Below are positions 1-7,369 of a stretch of 40,368 nucleotides of DNA, piece after piece (the first letter of the stretch is position 1; each line of letters begins with the position of its first letter). The notes beneath the pieces are model-generated. The model was not told the origin of the DNA. It did no database searches and saw only the letters and a list, made by a program, of their open reading frames with translations. A program made the translations under genes and the position numbers. Source of the DNA: CAZDOD01 sp964506935 (GTDB taxonomy: Bacteria; Desulfobacterota; Zymogenia; Zymogenales; Zymogenaceae); NCBI GenBank assembly GCA_964506935.1, contig CAZDOD010000004.1, positions 1-40,368 on the forward strand. Direction: 5' to 3'.

Positions 1-51
1 ATAGAATATGAAAGGTCGATGATGATCGAAGAAGGGTCAAAATTTGCTTAA
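1..51 (+). CDS. Possible 3' end of an upstream gene (partial)
   Basis: Frame 1 is open from the window edge to a TAA stop at 49-51 and encodes 16 residues ending EEGSKFA. The composition (charged residues, no odd codons) is compatible with the C-terminus of a forward gene, but the stretch is too short to identify. The next gene starts 68 bases later, so it could belong to the same operon. An open frame this short can also arise by chance. Confidence 0.3.
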   Translation: MEYERSMMIEEGSKFA

Positions 52-119
52 ATAGGTAAATAGGATCTTATCAAGGGTCTTATCAGTGATGTTTTTAAAA
101 TAATATAAGGATATTATCT

Positions 120-1613
120 ATGCAAAAACTTAACGTCGCTTTTATCGGGTGCGGGCGGATCTCGGACCTTCACGTCCTGGGGTATAAAAACAACAAGAGA
201 GCAAACCTCTATGCGGTCTGCGATGCCGATCCCGAAACCCTCGCCCGAAGGAAGAGAGAATGGAAGGTAGAAAAAGCCTATTCCGATTACCGAGAGATTC
301 TTGCCGATCCCAAAGTGGACGCCGTCGAGGTAATCCTGCCCCATAAGCTCCACGAGCCGATAGTCAAAGAGGCGTTGGATGCGAAAAAGCACGTCGCCGT
401 CCAAAAGCCGATGACCATCAGCCTCGCCAGCGCCGACCGGATGATCTCTCACGCCAAAAAATCGGACAGGATATTCAAGGTCACCGATAACTACCTGTTT
501 TATCCGCCGATCGTAACAGCGAAAAAGATGATCGATGACGGGGCAATCGGAGAGCCGCAGATGATTCGGATGAAGATGATCGCAAGCCCCCACGGCGGGT
601 GGACAATCGACATTGCTTCATACGACTGGCGTTTCGATGAGTACTCCGAGGGGAGGTTTTCAGAAACCTACGATCACGGCCATCACGAGTGGGCCACGGC
701 CTGGTATCTTCTCGGTGAAACGGAGTATATCAATGCGTGGATCGATTCGCTCGACGGCATCATGGACAGTCCCTGCGTCATCACGTGGAAGTACAAGGAG
801 GGTATCAGGTACGGGATGTGCGAGTTTGTTTTTTCGTCCGATCTCGAAATCCCATCGAAATACTATTCCAACGACGAGTGGTTCGAAATCACCGGGAGCA
901 AGGGCGTCATCTTCATCCACCGCTGCACAGGAGACATCCATACCGGCCCCGCCGTTAGCCTCTTTGATTCCAAGGGGTGGCATCATTACAAGGACGTAAA
1001 ATCCGACTGGGCCGATGGATTTATCGGCGCCGCCGAGAATTTTGCCGGAGCCATCACAGGCGAAGAAAAACCATTTCTTACCGGAGAAGAGGGGCGGGAG
1101 ATGTTGAGGTTTACATTTGCGCTTCTAAAATCCGCCAAGATACGCCGCGAGGTCTACCTCGAGGAGATGGACAGGACTTTTGCCGGCCTCTACCGATGGC
1201 GAAAGAAGAGAAAAGAGGTGAAGAACGCATTTGCCAATAGTTTCAGGGGACCGCTCTTTGGGGAGAACCTGTCAAGATATGCCCCACAGGCAAAGGCCCT
1301 GACCCATGATTTTCTAAAACGCTTTGACCCCGAACACGCCAAGGGGTGGGACTCGGTCGTCGGCCTTCACCTTACGAAAGACGGCGGCGTTGGTGATATG
1401 AAATTCACCCTCTCGGTCAAGGGGGGTAAGGCGAGCCTAAAAGAGGGCGAGATCGCAGATAACGCCCGCATCGTAATCACGATGCCGGCCGGCGTGTGGG
1501 CCGCGATCGTCCTCGGAAAGAAACGTATCGAGACCGCCCTCTTTAAGCGACAGCTCAAGATAGACGGCGAGCCGCTCGAGGGGATGAAGCTCAGAAACGC
1601 CTTTAAAATATAA
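120..1613 (+). CDS. Gfo/Idh/MocA family oxidoreductase fused to a C-terminal SCP2-like domain
   Basis: A 497-residue protein. Residues 1-120 form a Rossmann NAD(P) domain: the start NVAFIGCGRISDLHV matches the family GxGxxxxxH pattern, and QKP (95-97) stands at the usual EKP position, with the lysine kept. The second family domain follows, with a DHGHHEWATAWYLLGE segment (185-200) that resembles the family histidine/aspartate motif. Residues from about 398 to 497 (from FDPEHAKGWDSVVG on) look like an SCP2/sterol-carrier fold, ending in the typical dGeplegMKLrnaF-like tail. Family members oxidise or reduce sugars, cyclitols or related carbonyls. SCP2 domains bind acyl-CoA, sterols or other lipids, so a hydrophobic substrate is inferred, not shown. 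An AAGGAT ribosome site lies just upstream. DUF1805 follows 10 bases after the stop, so the two are probably co-transcribed. Substrate unknown. Confidence 0.88.
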   Translation: MQKLNVAFIGCGRISDLHVLGYKNNKRANLYAVCDADPETLARRKREWKVEKAYSDYREILADPKVDAVEVILPHKLHEPIVKEALDAKKHVAVQKPMTISLASADRMISHAKKSDRIFKVTDNYLFYPPIVTAKKMIDDGAIGEPQMIRMKMIASPHGGWTIDIASYDWRFDEYSEGRFSETYDHGHHEWATAWYLLGETEYINAWIDSLDGIMDSPCVITWKYKEGIRYGMCEFVFSSDLEIPSKYYSNDEWFEITGSKGVIFIHRCTGDIHTGPAVSLFDSKGWHHYKDVKSDWADGFIGAAENFAGAITGEEKPFLTGEEGREMLRFTFALLKSAKIRREVYLEEMDRTFAGLYRWRKKRKEVKNAFANSFRGPLFGENLSRYAPQAKALTHDFLKRFDPEHAKGWDSVVGLHLTKDGGVGDMKFTLSVKGGKASLKEGEIADNARIVITMPAGVWAAIVLGKKRIETALFKRQLKIDGEPLEGMKLRNAFKI

Positions 1614-1623
1614 CGGAGGTTTT

Positions 1624-1938
1624 ATGACTGCCGTAAAGACAGTGCCGGTGGCCACGAAGTCGAAGCCCGCAATCGGCCTTGAGGTGTCGTGGACGGATTC
1701 CCAGTTTGTGATGATTATCTCCGATAGGGGTGTAGTCGCCTGCGGCGTGATCGACAAAGATGTGATGGAACGGGTGGGGGCGGCGATCGCCATCGCACGG
1801 GGGACTCCGGAGAAACAACTGGTTACCACGGCTGACCTATTATCGGCGAAGATTCAGGACGTCACGAAAAAGGCGTATGATTATGGTGTCCGGGTCGGGA
1901 TGACGGGCAAAGAGGCCCTTTTTATCTTTTCGGATTAG
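1624..1938 (+). CDS. DUF1805 (YunC-like) family protein
   Basis: A 104-residue soluble protein with the YunC/DUF1805 pattern: an N-terminal strand region, a central V(V/A)CGVID segment near residue 40, then an A(I)AxARGTxxxxxLLxAKI stretch and a C-terminal GVRVGMTGKEAL (about 88-99), which matches the family ending in PGMxGxEAL. The function of the family is not established to my knowledge. An exact CGGAGG ribosome site (1614-1619) sits immediately before the ATG, and only 10 bases separate it from the Gfo/Idh/MocA-SCP2 gene, so the two probably share an mRNA. Its stop codon overlaps the stop of the convergent transporter gene (bases 1935-1938), so there is no room for a dedicated terminator. 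Confidence 0.75.
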   Translation: MTAVKTVPVATKSKPAIGLEVSWTDSQFVMIISDRGVVACGVIDKDVMERVGAAIAIARGTPEKQLVTTADLLSAKIQDVTKKAYDYGVRVGMTGKEALFIFSD

Positions 1939-3113
1939 CTTTTGCCGGAGAACCTTTTTATAAAGAGGAGGAGGCTCAAGGCGATAAAGACTAAAAGAAA
2001 GAGGGAGATCGAGGCCATTCCGGCCGTGAGGGTAAATTTATTTGAAATAGCGCCAACGGCGAAGGGGAAGATTAAGACGCCGCTTCCCATACATGCCAGA
2101 AGAAATCCATTGGTCGTATTCGGGGATGAAGGGAAAAAACTGATCCCGAGAGAGATGATAAGGGGAAATATCCCCGAAAAGAAAAGCCCGACAAAAACCA
2201 GAGCGGCGCCGGAGACCTCGGGTTTCGTGCTCAAGAGAAAAAGACCGTAGAAAAAAAGGCTGCAAAGGGAGAGGCCAAAAAGGAGCTTTTTTTCGCTGAC
2301 CCTTTTTGCCAATAGATAACATATAAACCTCCCCCCCGTCATGGCGAGCCAGAAAAATGTCAGATAGGAGCTGGCCGTCACCTTGGGCGCCCCCAGGCTA
2401 TTTTCCATATAAAAGACCGACCAATAGTTTATTCCCATCTCACTCCCCACGTAGAGGATTGTCAGAAACCCCAGAAGGATCATGAAGGGTGTCGTGATAA
2501 TCTTAAAGAAATAGTGGGGATCGATCTTCTCGGGCTCGATTTTTGCTGGAAAGGCTGTTGACAAAAAGAACAATACGACTATGCTCGAAAAGAATCCAGC
2601 AACTTGATAGACAACTTCCCAGCCGTATCCACTATCCAGCAAATGCCCGCAGAAAAATGGGCCGATAAGGGCCCCGATTCCAAAAAATGCGTGGAGTATA
2701 TTGAGGAGGGCGGCGCGTTTATCTCTGTAGAGTTCTGCAATTAGGGTATTGGTGACGACCTCGATCAAGCCGCCGCCGACCCCCATGAGAAAAAAGGCGA
2801 AAAGGCCGATGTAGAATTTCGATGTGAGCGAAAAGAGATAGAGCCCCAGACTCAGAGATAACTGCCCTGATATCCCCACCCATCTCGTGCTGAACCTGTC
2901 GGCAAAATATCCCCCCAGGAGCACCGATATGATGAGGCCGAAGGAAAGGAAACTCATAAACATGCCGAGCTCGGAGCGGGTGAGCAAAAACGATTTCTGA
3001 ATTTCCGTGAGGGCTGGCCCGACAATCGCAATCGTTACGCCGTAGGAGAGGATCGAAAGGAAACAATAGAACGTCAGCTTCTTCATGGAATTTTCAAAAA
3101 TAGAGGTTATCAC
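1935..3113 (-). CDS. MFS transporter, FHS (fucose/sugar permease)-like
   Basis: A 392-residue integral membrane protein with about 12 hydrophobic segments. The loop GGYFADRFSTRWVG (from about residue 66) is the MFS loop 2-3 signature. The segment ALLNILHAFFGIGALIGP is typical of the FHS branch (FucP/GlcP-like sugar permeases), so a sugar or polyol is the likeliest substrate; this is family-level inference only. The longest reading uses GTG at 3113. The ATG at 3086, giving MKKLTFYCFL, is a more natural transporter N-terminus; neither has a clear Shine-Dalgarno. It lies 78 bases downstream of the SCP2-fused flavoprotein on the same strand and may be co-transcribed with it. It converges on DUF1805, the two stop codons overlapping. 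Confidence 0.85.
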   Translation of the reverse strand: MITSIFENSMKKLTFYCFLSILSYGVTIAIVGPALTEIQKSFLLTRSELGMFMSFLSFGLIISVLLGGYFADRFSTRWVGISGQLSLSLGLYLFSLTSKFYIGLFAFFLMGVGGGLIEVVTNTLIAELYRDKRAALLNILHAFFGIGALIGPFFCGHLLDSGYGWEVVYQVAGFFSSIVVLFFLSTAFPAKIEPEKIDPHYFFKIITTPFMILLGFLTILYVGSEMGINYWSVFYMENSLGAPKVTASSYLTFFWLAMTGGRFICYLLAKRVSEKKLLFGLSLCSLFFYGLFLLSTKPEVSGAALVFVGLFFSGIFPLIISLGISFFPSSPNTTNGFLLACMGSGVLIFPFAVGAISNKFTLTAGMASISLFLLVFIALSLLLFIKRFSGKS

Positions 3114-3191
3114 TTCAATGCAATCATATTATCAGGGAAACTATCAAAATATCGTATAAAGTAACGGCCAATATCCTGTAAAAGCTGATGA

Positions 3192-4265
3192 CTACCCCTG
3201 ATCCCCGAAAAGCTCACCTATCTTCATAAGGAGCGAGATGTCGCCCTCGACCTGATATTTCTCGTCCATAAACATCTTCTGGCCGTCTGCGGCTTTTGTA
3301 ACGATGTCCATCCATATATCAAAAGGAGTCTTTATCGTCAGGTCGTGCTTTTCTGATATCCCCGATTTCGCCTCGATAGTGCCTTTATCAATGATGAAGT
3401 AGCAGGAGTCTGAAACATCGCCGGAAAAGTGAAACTGGAATGTCGCCCTCATGTCGCCTGCGGCCTTTGGATTAAATCCGAGAAGGAGTAGCGTCATGAA
3501 TTCATCTGTCGATTCGGGGCGCGGGATCATCCCCTTTTCTCCGAACTCCTTTACGGTTACTCCCTCTCTTATGCACGACTTAAAGAACATATTGGCGGCT
3601 TTTGCCATCAGGTCGTAGTCCATAATCGGCGCTGTGATCTTTGCCATCGTTTCAGTGGATACCGCCTGTTTCTCTACGAGTTCCCTTCCGGCCTGTTTCG
3701 TGGCCTCGAGAATTTCTTCGGTCTTAGCTTTTAATCCCGCGGCGAGGAGGTGTGCCGCCGGCCTGTAAATCTCCGCGAGCAGGAGGTTACCTCTCCCATA
3801 AAGGAAATTCACATAGTGGGAGAGCTCATCGAAGACCGAAAGCTCCGGGAACCCCGCTACGGAGAGTATCACGGCAGAAGGTGGTTTTTTCCTTATTGGA
3901 TGGGATGTCTTTTCGCCCCTTTTTACAAAAAATGGTTCAGCGACAGGCAGCGTACGCTCGATGAACCTCTTCATCTCGGCATTTACGGTGTAGTGGTAAA
4001 GGGGTGTTGCATAGACGACGATGTCGGACATCAGCCACTTCGGGAAAAGCTCGTCCGTCATATCGTCTTTATGGACACACTTTCCGGGGGTCTTTGTCCA
4101 GCATGTGAAACAGCCGATGCAGTTATTGATCTTCTTTTTACGAAGGTCGACGATTTCGACCTCGGCCCCCGCATCAATCATCCCCAAAGCGAGGTGATCC
4201 AGCATCAACCCCGTCAGGCTCTCCCCCTTTTTTCGGGGGCTCGAGTTCAGCGCCAATACTTTCAT
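3192..4265 (-). CDS. Flavodoxin-fold NAD(P)H/FMN oxidoreductase fused to a C-terminal SCP2 domain
   Basis: A 357-residue protein. The N-terminus MKVLALNSSPRKKGES is the FMN-phosphate loop of the NADPH-dependent FMN reductase/iron-sulfur flavoprotein superfamily. Cysteines C49-x2-C52-x2-C55-x7-C63 resemble the compact cluster motif of iron-sulfur flavoproteins, and YATPLYHYTVNAEMKRFIER (about 91-110) is the conserved flavin-pocket segment. From about residue 245 to the end is a clear SCP2-like domain (FQFHFSGD, later MDEKYQVEGDISLLMKIGELF). I chose the ATG at 4265 because GGGAG lies about 8 bases upstream; an in-frame TTG at 4283 precedes that ribosome site. Electron transfer to a lipid-like or hydrophobic substrate is inferred. 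Whether the cysteines bind Fe-S cannot be told from sequence. This is the second SCP2 fusion to a redox fold within 4 kb. Confidence 0.87.
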   Translation of the reverse strand: MKVLALNSSPRKKGESLTGLMLDHLALGMIDAGAEVEIVDLRKKKINNCIGCFTCWTKTPGKCVHKDDMTDELFPKWLMSDIVVYATPLYHYTVNAEMKRFIERTLPVAEPFFVKRGEKTSHPIRKKPPSAVILSVAGFPELSVFDELSHYVNFLYGRGNLLLAEIYRPAAHLLAAGLKAKTEEILEATKQAGRELVEKQAVSTETMAKITAPIMDYDLMAKAANMFFKSCIREGVTVKEFGEKGMIPRPESTDEFMTLLLLGFNPKAAGDMRATFQFHFSGDVSDSCYFIIDKGTIEAKSGISEKHDLTIKTPFDIWMDIVTKAADGQKMFMDEKYQVEGDISLLMKIGELFGDQG

Positions 4266-4643
4266 TATTCTTTCTCCCTTCAATCTTCTTTATCGGATGA
4301 AGATGATTTCTTCTTCATAGTATCAAATTGTTATAAATACACTTCCCTATATATATCGCATTGATGGGAACATTCCATTTATTTCGTGGATGGAGTCAAT
4401 GACCGAGGTTTATAATGAGTCGATATTATAGGCGAGTTTCGCAATTACAAGCAAGGCAAAAAGTGGGATGACAGTCAAAATAACGGTGGGGAGTGTCAGG
4501 GAGCGGTTGCAGGGGAGATCGGACATTAAATCTACAGTGTATATAAAGACCTGTATTTTTTTGGAGTGTAAAGATTTTATTTTTATTTAGGTTTTTCCCC
4601 TATCGGAAGTATTGAATCGAAGGATCGTATAAAAAGTCCCTTA
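4266..4643. other. Intergenic region of 378 bases
   Basis: This holds the leader of the minus-strand flavoprotein gene and the trailer of the TPR/peptidase gene. A 7-bp inverted repeat (ATGAAGA at 4297-4303, TCTTCAT at 4312-4318) lies about 30 bases before the flavoprotein start. A possible 38-residue membrane peptide (4410-4526, minus) is listed separately. I see no convincing promoter or T-tailed terminator. Confidence 0.5.
4410..4526 (-). CDS. Possible 38-residue single-span membrane peptide
   Basis: An ATG at 4526 opens a 38-codon frame ending in TAA at 4410-4412. The peptide starts MSDLPCNRSL, has one hydrophobic helix of about 19 residues (LPTVILTVIPLFALLVIAK, residues 12-30) and ends KLAYNIDSL. 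Short polar N-terminus, one helix and charged tail is the usual shape of a small membrane protein, and the region is more GC-rich than the flanking intergenic DNA. There is no clear ribosome site and I recognise no family. It lies downstream of, and in the same orientation as, the peptidase gene. It could be a remnant or a chance frame. Confidence 0.3.
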   Translation of the reverse strand: MSDLPCNRSLTLPTVILTVIPLFALLVIAKLAYNIDSL

Positions 4644-6503
4644 TCAGGAAGACTTGTTTTTTAGATACTTTGCCCAGCGGGACATAAAATCGTCGTAACT
4701 TATATAAAACGTCTCCTGAAAGGATTGGTCGATATTCTTCCCTTGATTGATATCATACAGTAAATCCCTCACGAATCCGATACCGTAATTCTTAATCAGG
4801 TAATTGGTGGCCGAGAGACTCGTCATATATGCAACATATGCGCCCGATTCCCCAAGGCCCATAAAGCTTCCCTCAAGGTCCCGAAGTGACGCCGGTTTGC
4901 CGTAGAGTTTTACATATTCTATAACGACATCGTCAGCAGTCCCAACACTTACTCCCTCGATATACTGGGCTAGACCCTCGTTTAACCATATGGGACAGTT
5001 AAACCCGGCCATATCGTAGACCACGGCGTGGGTGTATTCATGGGTGACCATTTTCGTGAGTTCTTGGGTCTTCCCTGTAAGTCCCTTGATCGGGATCCTT
5101 ATTTTCCCGTCATATATCGCCCCCGCCCAGTCGGGAGTTTTCGTCGCCTCTCTGAAGTCTTTATCCGCATAGAGGATGACTGCAATCTTTTGTGTGGGGT
5201 AGTGTCCGAGCTCGGCCCCCACCCTGACGTATGTCTCTTCGAGGGTGGTCAGAAGAAATTCTCCCACTACCTCCCTCGATGAGCCCTCATATTTGATTAT
5301 AAAGTGACTCCCCTCTTTTCTATCAAAAGTCCCCTCAACGGAGTATTCCCTTTCGATCTTTGTAATATAAGACTTGACATCACTATCTTCGGGGTGTTTT
5401 TTGGAGAATTCTTTCAAAAGTGTCAGTGCGTCGCCTAGCTTCTCACGATTGTAAAGAACAATCCCCAGGAGTAGTTTTACATCGTCGTCGTCGGGATTAA
5501 GGGCGAGGGCCTTGGTGTAGTATATCTCCGCTGATTCGAAATTCCCCCTCGTATCCATGATATACCCAAGCCCCTTGTATGACAGATAATCATCCTTGTC
5601 GAACTGAAGGGCGTCGGAAAAATATGACTCCGCCTTTTCGAAATTCCCTTTTTCGGTCTCCTGCCATCCAAGGGTCGTGTAACAAATCGCCACATTTTTT
5701 TTAATCGTTGTGTCTTCGGGGTTTTTCTTTGATGCTTCAAGGAACTTATCAAGCGCATCCAGATATAATCCCCTCTCATAAAGCTCTTTTCCTTCCTGAT
5801 TCAGCGGAATGGTAGGATTTATTATCAGATCGGGAGGTATCGTGAGAGGAGTCTCTTTCGTGTTATCTAAGACGGAGGGTTCTTTTTCAGGGATATCTTC
5901 ATCTTTTTCCGTATCACCAGGAGAGAGGGCTTCCGTACCGGGGCCAGGTATCCCTTTTGGAGTGAAATCGAAGTCCTTATAGAAATTGGGGAGCAGGGCG
6001 AAGGTGAAAAAGAGTGCAACCACCGAGATCAAGGCAATGATGAGGCCCCATCTTACTTTGTAGGATTTGGCGACGGTCTCGAGTCTCTCGACCGATTCGG
6101 GTATTTCGAGGGGCTTCTCTTCAAGATAAGACCGCTTTATCGGTTTCTTTAGTTCCTCAATAAGCCTCTGTTTGTCGCTGGGTTTTTCTATTACGGGGAC
6201 GAACTTGAGCCTCGCTCCATGTTTGATGAAGGTCTTTTCGATATTTATCGCCTTTTCCCGGGTAATCTTATTCATCAACACAAGCGGGAGCTTGTCGACC
6301 TTTGCCAGAATTGTCTTTAGATCCCCGTTCTTGGCGCGGGAGGCGAGGTACTTGGCGGTCTCCTTCTTGGAGTTGTAATCGAGAAATGAGGTTAAGACAA
6401 CCTTGTAGTTATACTCCCCCAAGTTTTTAGGGAAAAATGTGCCGCATTTTTTGCATCTTGGTGAATTGTCCGGGATGTTGGTGCCGCATTGGTTACAGAA
6501 CAT
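4644..6503 (-). CDS. Zinc-ribbon, TPR and gluzincin (peptidase MA-like) membrane protein
   Basis: A 619-residue multidomain protein. Residues 1-24 are a zinc ribbon (CNQCG and CKKCG pairs). Residues about 30-105 resemble the L7/L12 C-terminal fold (starts YKVVLTSF, ends IKHGARLKFVP). One transmembrane helix lies near 150-173. A proline/acidic linker follows to about 224, then tandem TPR repeats (about 224-375). The C-terminal third is a metallopeptidase with H488-E-Y-T-H492 and downstream N508-E509-GLAQYIEG, the gluzincin third-ligand arrangement of peptidase MA-like proteins. Topology suggests a cytosolic zinc ribbon and a periplasmic TPR/peptidase part. The ATG lies 3 bases after the FtsB-like stop, implying translational coupling and a possible envelope or division role (inference). 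All catalytic residues are present. Substrate unknown. Confidence 0.85.
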   Translation of the reverse strand: MFCNQCGTNIPDNSPRCKKCGTFFPKNLGEYNYKVVLTSFLDYNSKKETAKYLASRAKNGDLKTILAKVDKLPLVLMNKITREKAINIEKTFIKHGARLKFVPVIEKPSDKQRLIEELKKPIKRSYLEEKPLEIPESVERLETVAKSYKVRWGLIIALISVVALFFTFALLPNFYKDFDFTPKGIPGPGTEALSPGDTEKDEDIPEKEPSVLDNTKETPLTIPPDLIINPTIPLNQEGKELYERGLYLDALDKFLEASKKNPEDTTIKKNVAICYTTLGWQETEKGNFEKAESYFSDALQFDKDDYLSYKGLGYIMDTRGNFESAEIYYTKALALNPDDDDVKLLLGIVLYNREKLGDALTLLKEFSKKHPEDSDVKSYITKIEREYSVEGTFDRKEGSHFIIKYEGSSREVVGEFLLTTLEETYVRVGAELGHYPTQKIAVILYADKDFREATKTPDWAGAIYDGKIRIPIKGLTGKTQELTKMVTHEYTHAVVYDMAGFNCPIWLNEGLAQYIEGVSVGTADDVVIEYVKLYGKPASLRDLEGSFMGLGESGAYVAYMTSLSATNYLIKNYGIGFVRDLLYDINQGKNIDQSFQETFYISYDDFMSRWAKYLKNKSS

Positions 6504-6506
6504 GTC

Positions 6507-6800
6507 CTACTCGTCGGTAAAGATATAAATGACTTCACCCTCTTTGGCCATTCCCATCTGGGATCTGATGGCATGTTCTTGATAATCGCGCCTTTGGAGT
6601 TTAATGAGTTCCTGTTTTAGTAATTCGTTTTCTTTCTCCAATTCAGAAACGTTGGAGGTGATCTCTCGCTTTCGCTCTTTTAGATCGAGGAGTGTGAAAA
6701 CGCCCATCTTGCCAAAGGCGGTAAAGGTAATAATTAGGATGATAACTATGTCTGCGGCCAACCAGAGTTGAGTTTTACGGTTATTTAATGACGAAAACAT
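6507..6800 (-). CDS. ftsB: FtsB/DivIC-like septum formation initiator
   Basis: A 97-residue bitopic protein: short N-terminus, one transmembrane helix (about residues 12-32), then a coiled coil (LKERKREITSNVSELEKENE) and the C-terminal family motif IRSQMGMAKEGEVIY. FtsB/DivIC works in the divisome with FtsL and FtsQ at the cytoplasmic membrane. The ATG at 6800 is preferred; an in-frame TTG at 6809 would add three residues and neither has a strong ribosome site. It heads a two-gene minus-strand unit with the zinc-ribbon peptidase. A good promoter lies at 6956-6983 on the minus strand. DivIC and FtsB cannot be told apart here, so the symbol is approximate. Confidence 0.82.
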   Translation of the reverse strand: MFSSLNNRKTQLWLAADIVIILIITFTAFGKMGVFTLLDLKERKREITSNVSELEKENELLKQELIKLQRRDYQEHAIRSQMGMAKEGEVIYIFTDE

Positions 6801-6955
6801 GTCTTTCAAGGTCTAAGATTACAAAAAAACGGCATCTGGACTAATTGCTGTCTGCGTTAATGTCTGAAGCTTTTATGTATCTCAAGGAAATAACTGAGAT
6901 TTTGTTTCTCAGGATATACTAACTTGCATCTTTTATTGATAACTTAACTAACTAT

Positions 6956-6983
6956 CTTATATCAAAGTACAAAATTAAGTCAA
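6956..6983 (-). promoter_or_regulatory. Sigma70-type promoter for the ftsB-peptidase unit
   Basis: Read on the minus strand, TTGACT (6983-6978), a 16-base spacer and TATAAG (6961-6956) match the housekeeping consensus at 5/6 and 5/6. The predicted start would be near 6949, giving a leader of roughly 150 bases before the ATG at 6800. Confidence 0.6.
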
Positions 6984-7254
6984 GATTTAATATGGCTCTT
7001 CAGGATTTCCGATTTTTCGTCTTCGGCGGGATATTTTTTAAAAAAATCCTCAAATAAAGTTGAAATTGTCCATAAAAAAGTATTTTTGTAGCTTGAATTC
7101 TTCGAAAAAGGCCCATTTATAATATATACATATATGTAACTATCATTTTTTTTATGATAATTTAATCTCAAAATCAATATATAGAACTATCCCCAAAAAA
7201 ACCGCAATATATTGTGATATGCAATAACACTTTGTTTTTATTAGTGATATTTTC

Positions 7255-7283
7255 TTGACATAAAAATTTTTCGGTGATATAAG
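7255..7283 (+). promoter_or_regulatory. Sigma70-type promoter for the M23 peptidase gene
   Basis: A perfect -35 TTGACA (7255-7260), a 17-base spacer and -10 TATAAG (7278-7283), 87 bases before the ATG. The -10 box is framed by GGTGA (7273-7277) and TCACA (7284-7288), listed separately as a CRP-like site. Confidence 0.72.
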
Positions 7284-7288
7284 TCACA
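7273..7288 (+). promoter_or_regulatory. CRP/FNR-family-like operator over the -10 box
   Basis: GGTGA, six bases, TCACA. The CRP consensus is TGTGA-N6-TCACA, so nine of ten core bases match. The six-base centre is exactly the -10 hexamer TATAAG. A factor bound here would be expected to block RNA polymerase, so repression is the natural reading (inference). No regulator gene is in the window, but a class III adenylate cyclase is (36002-38551). Confidence 0.4.
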
Positions 7289-7369
7289 AAGAGGAAGTGG
7301 CCTATATTTATATCTTCGCCGTTTAAATCTAATCTTTTTTTAAAAATTATAGAATAATGATGTGATGCT

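Larger units (their letters stand above)
6801..7369. other. AT-rich divergent control region, 569 bases
   Basis: The stretch between the leftward ftsB-like gene and the rightward M23 peptidase gene carries outward-facing promoters at 6956-6983 (minus) and 7255-7283 (plus). Between them are about 270 very AT-rich bases with several inverted repeats: an interrupted repeat around 7029-7049, TATCAT/ATGATA flanking seven T (7141-7159), the palindrome CAATATATTG (7205-7214), and TATTG/CAATA (7210-7226). No RNA gene is recognisable. A 65-codon TTG-initiated frame here (6980-7177, minus) has no ribosome site and is not called. Confidence 0.6.

Noticed and set aside
81..109. A promoter before the first oxidoreductase gene (TATAAG at 104-109)
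   Set aside because: The -35 position reads TATCAG, a poor match, and the -10 overlaps the ribosome site; transcription may come from upstream of the window.
3750..4364. A 204-codon forward frame opposite the SCP2 flavoprotein
   Set aside because: It is the mirror of a well-supported gene and has no recognisable motifs.
6980..7177. A 65-codon minus-strand frame in the ftsB/M23 intergenic region
   Set aside because: It starts at TTG, has no ribosome site, is built from AT-rich codons typical of noncoding DNA, and overlaps the ftsB promoter.
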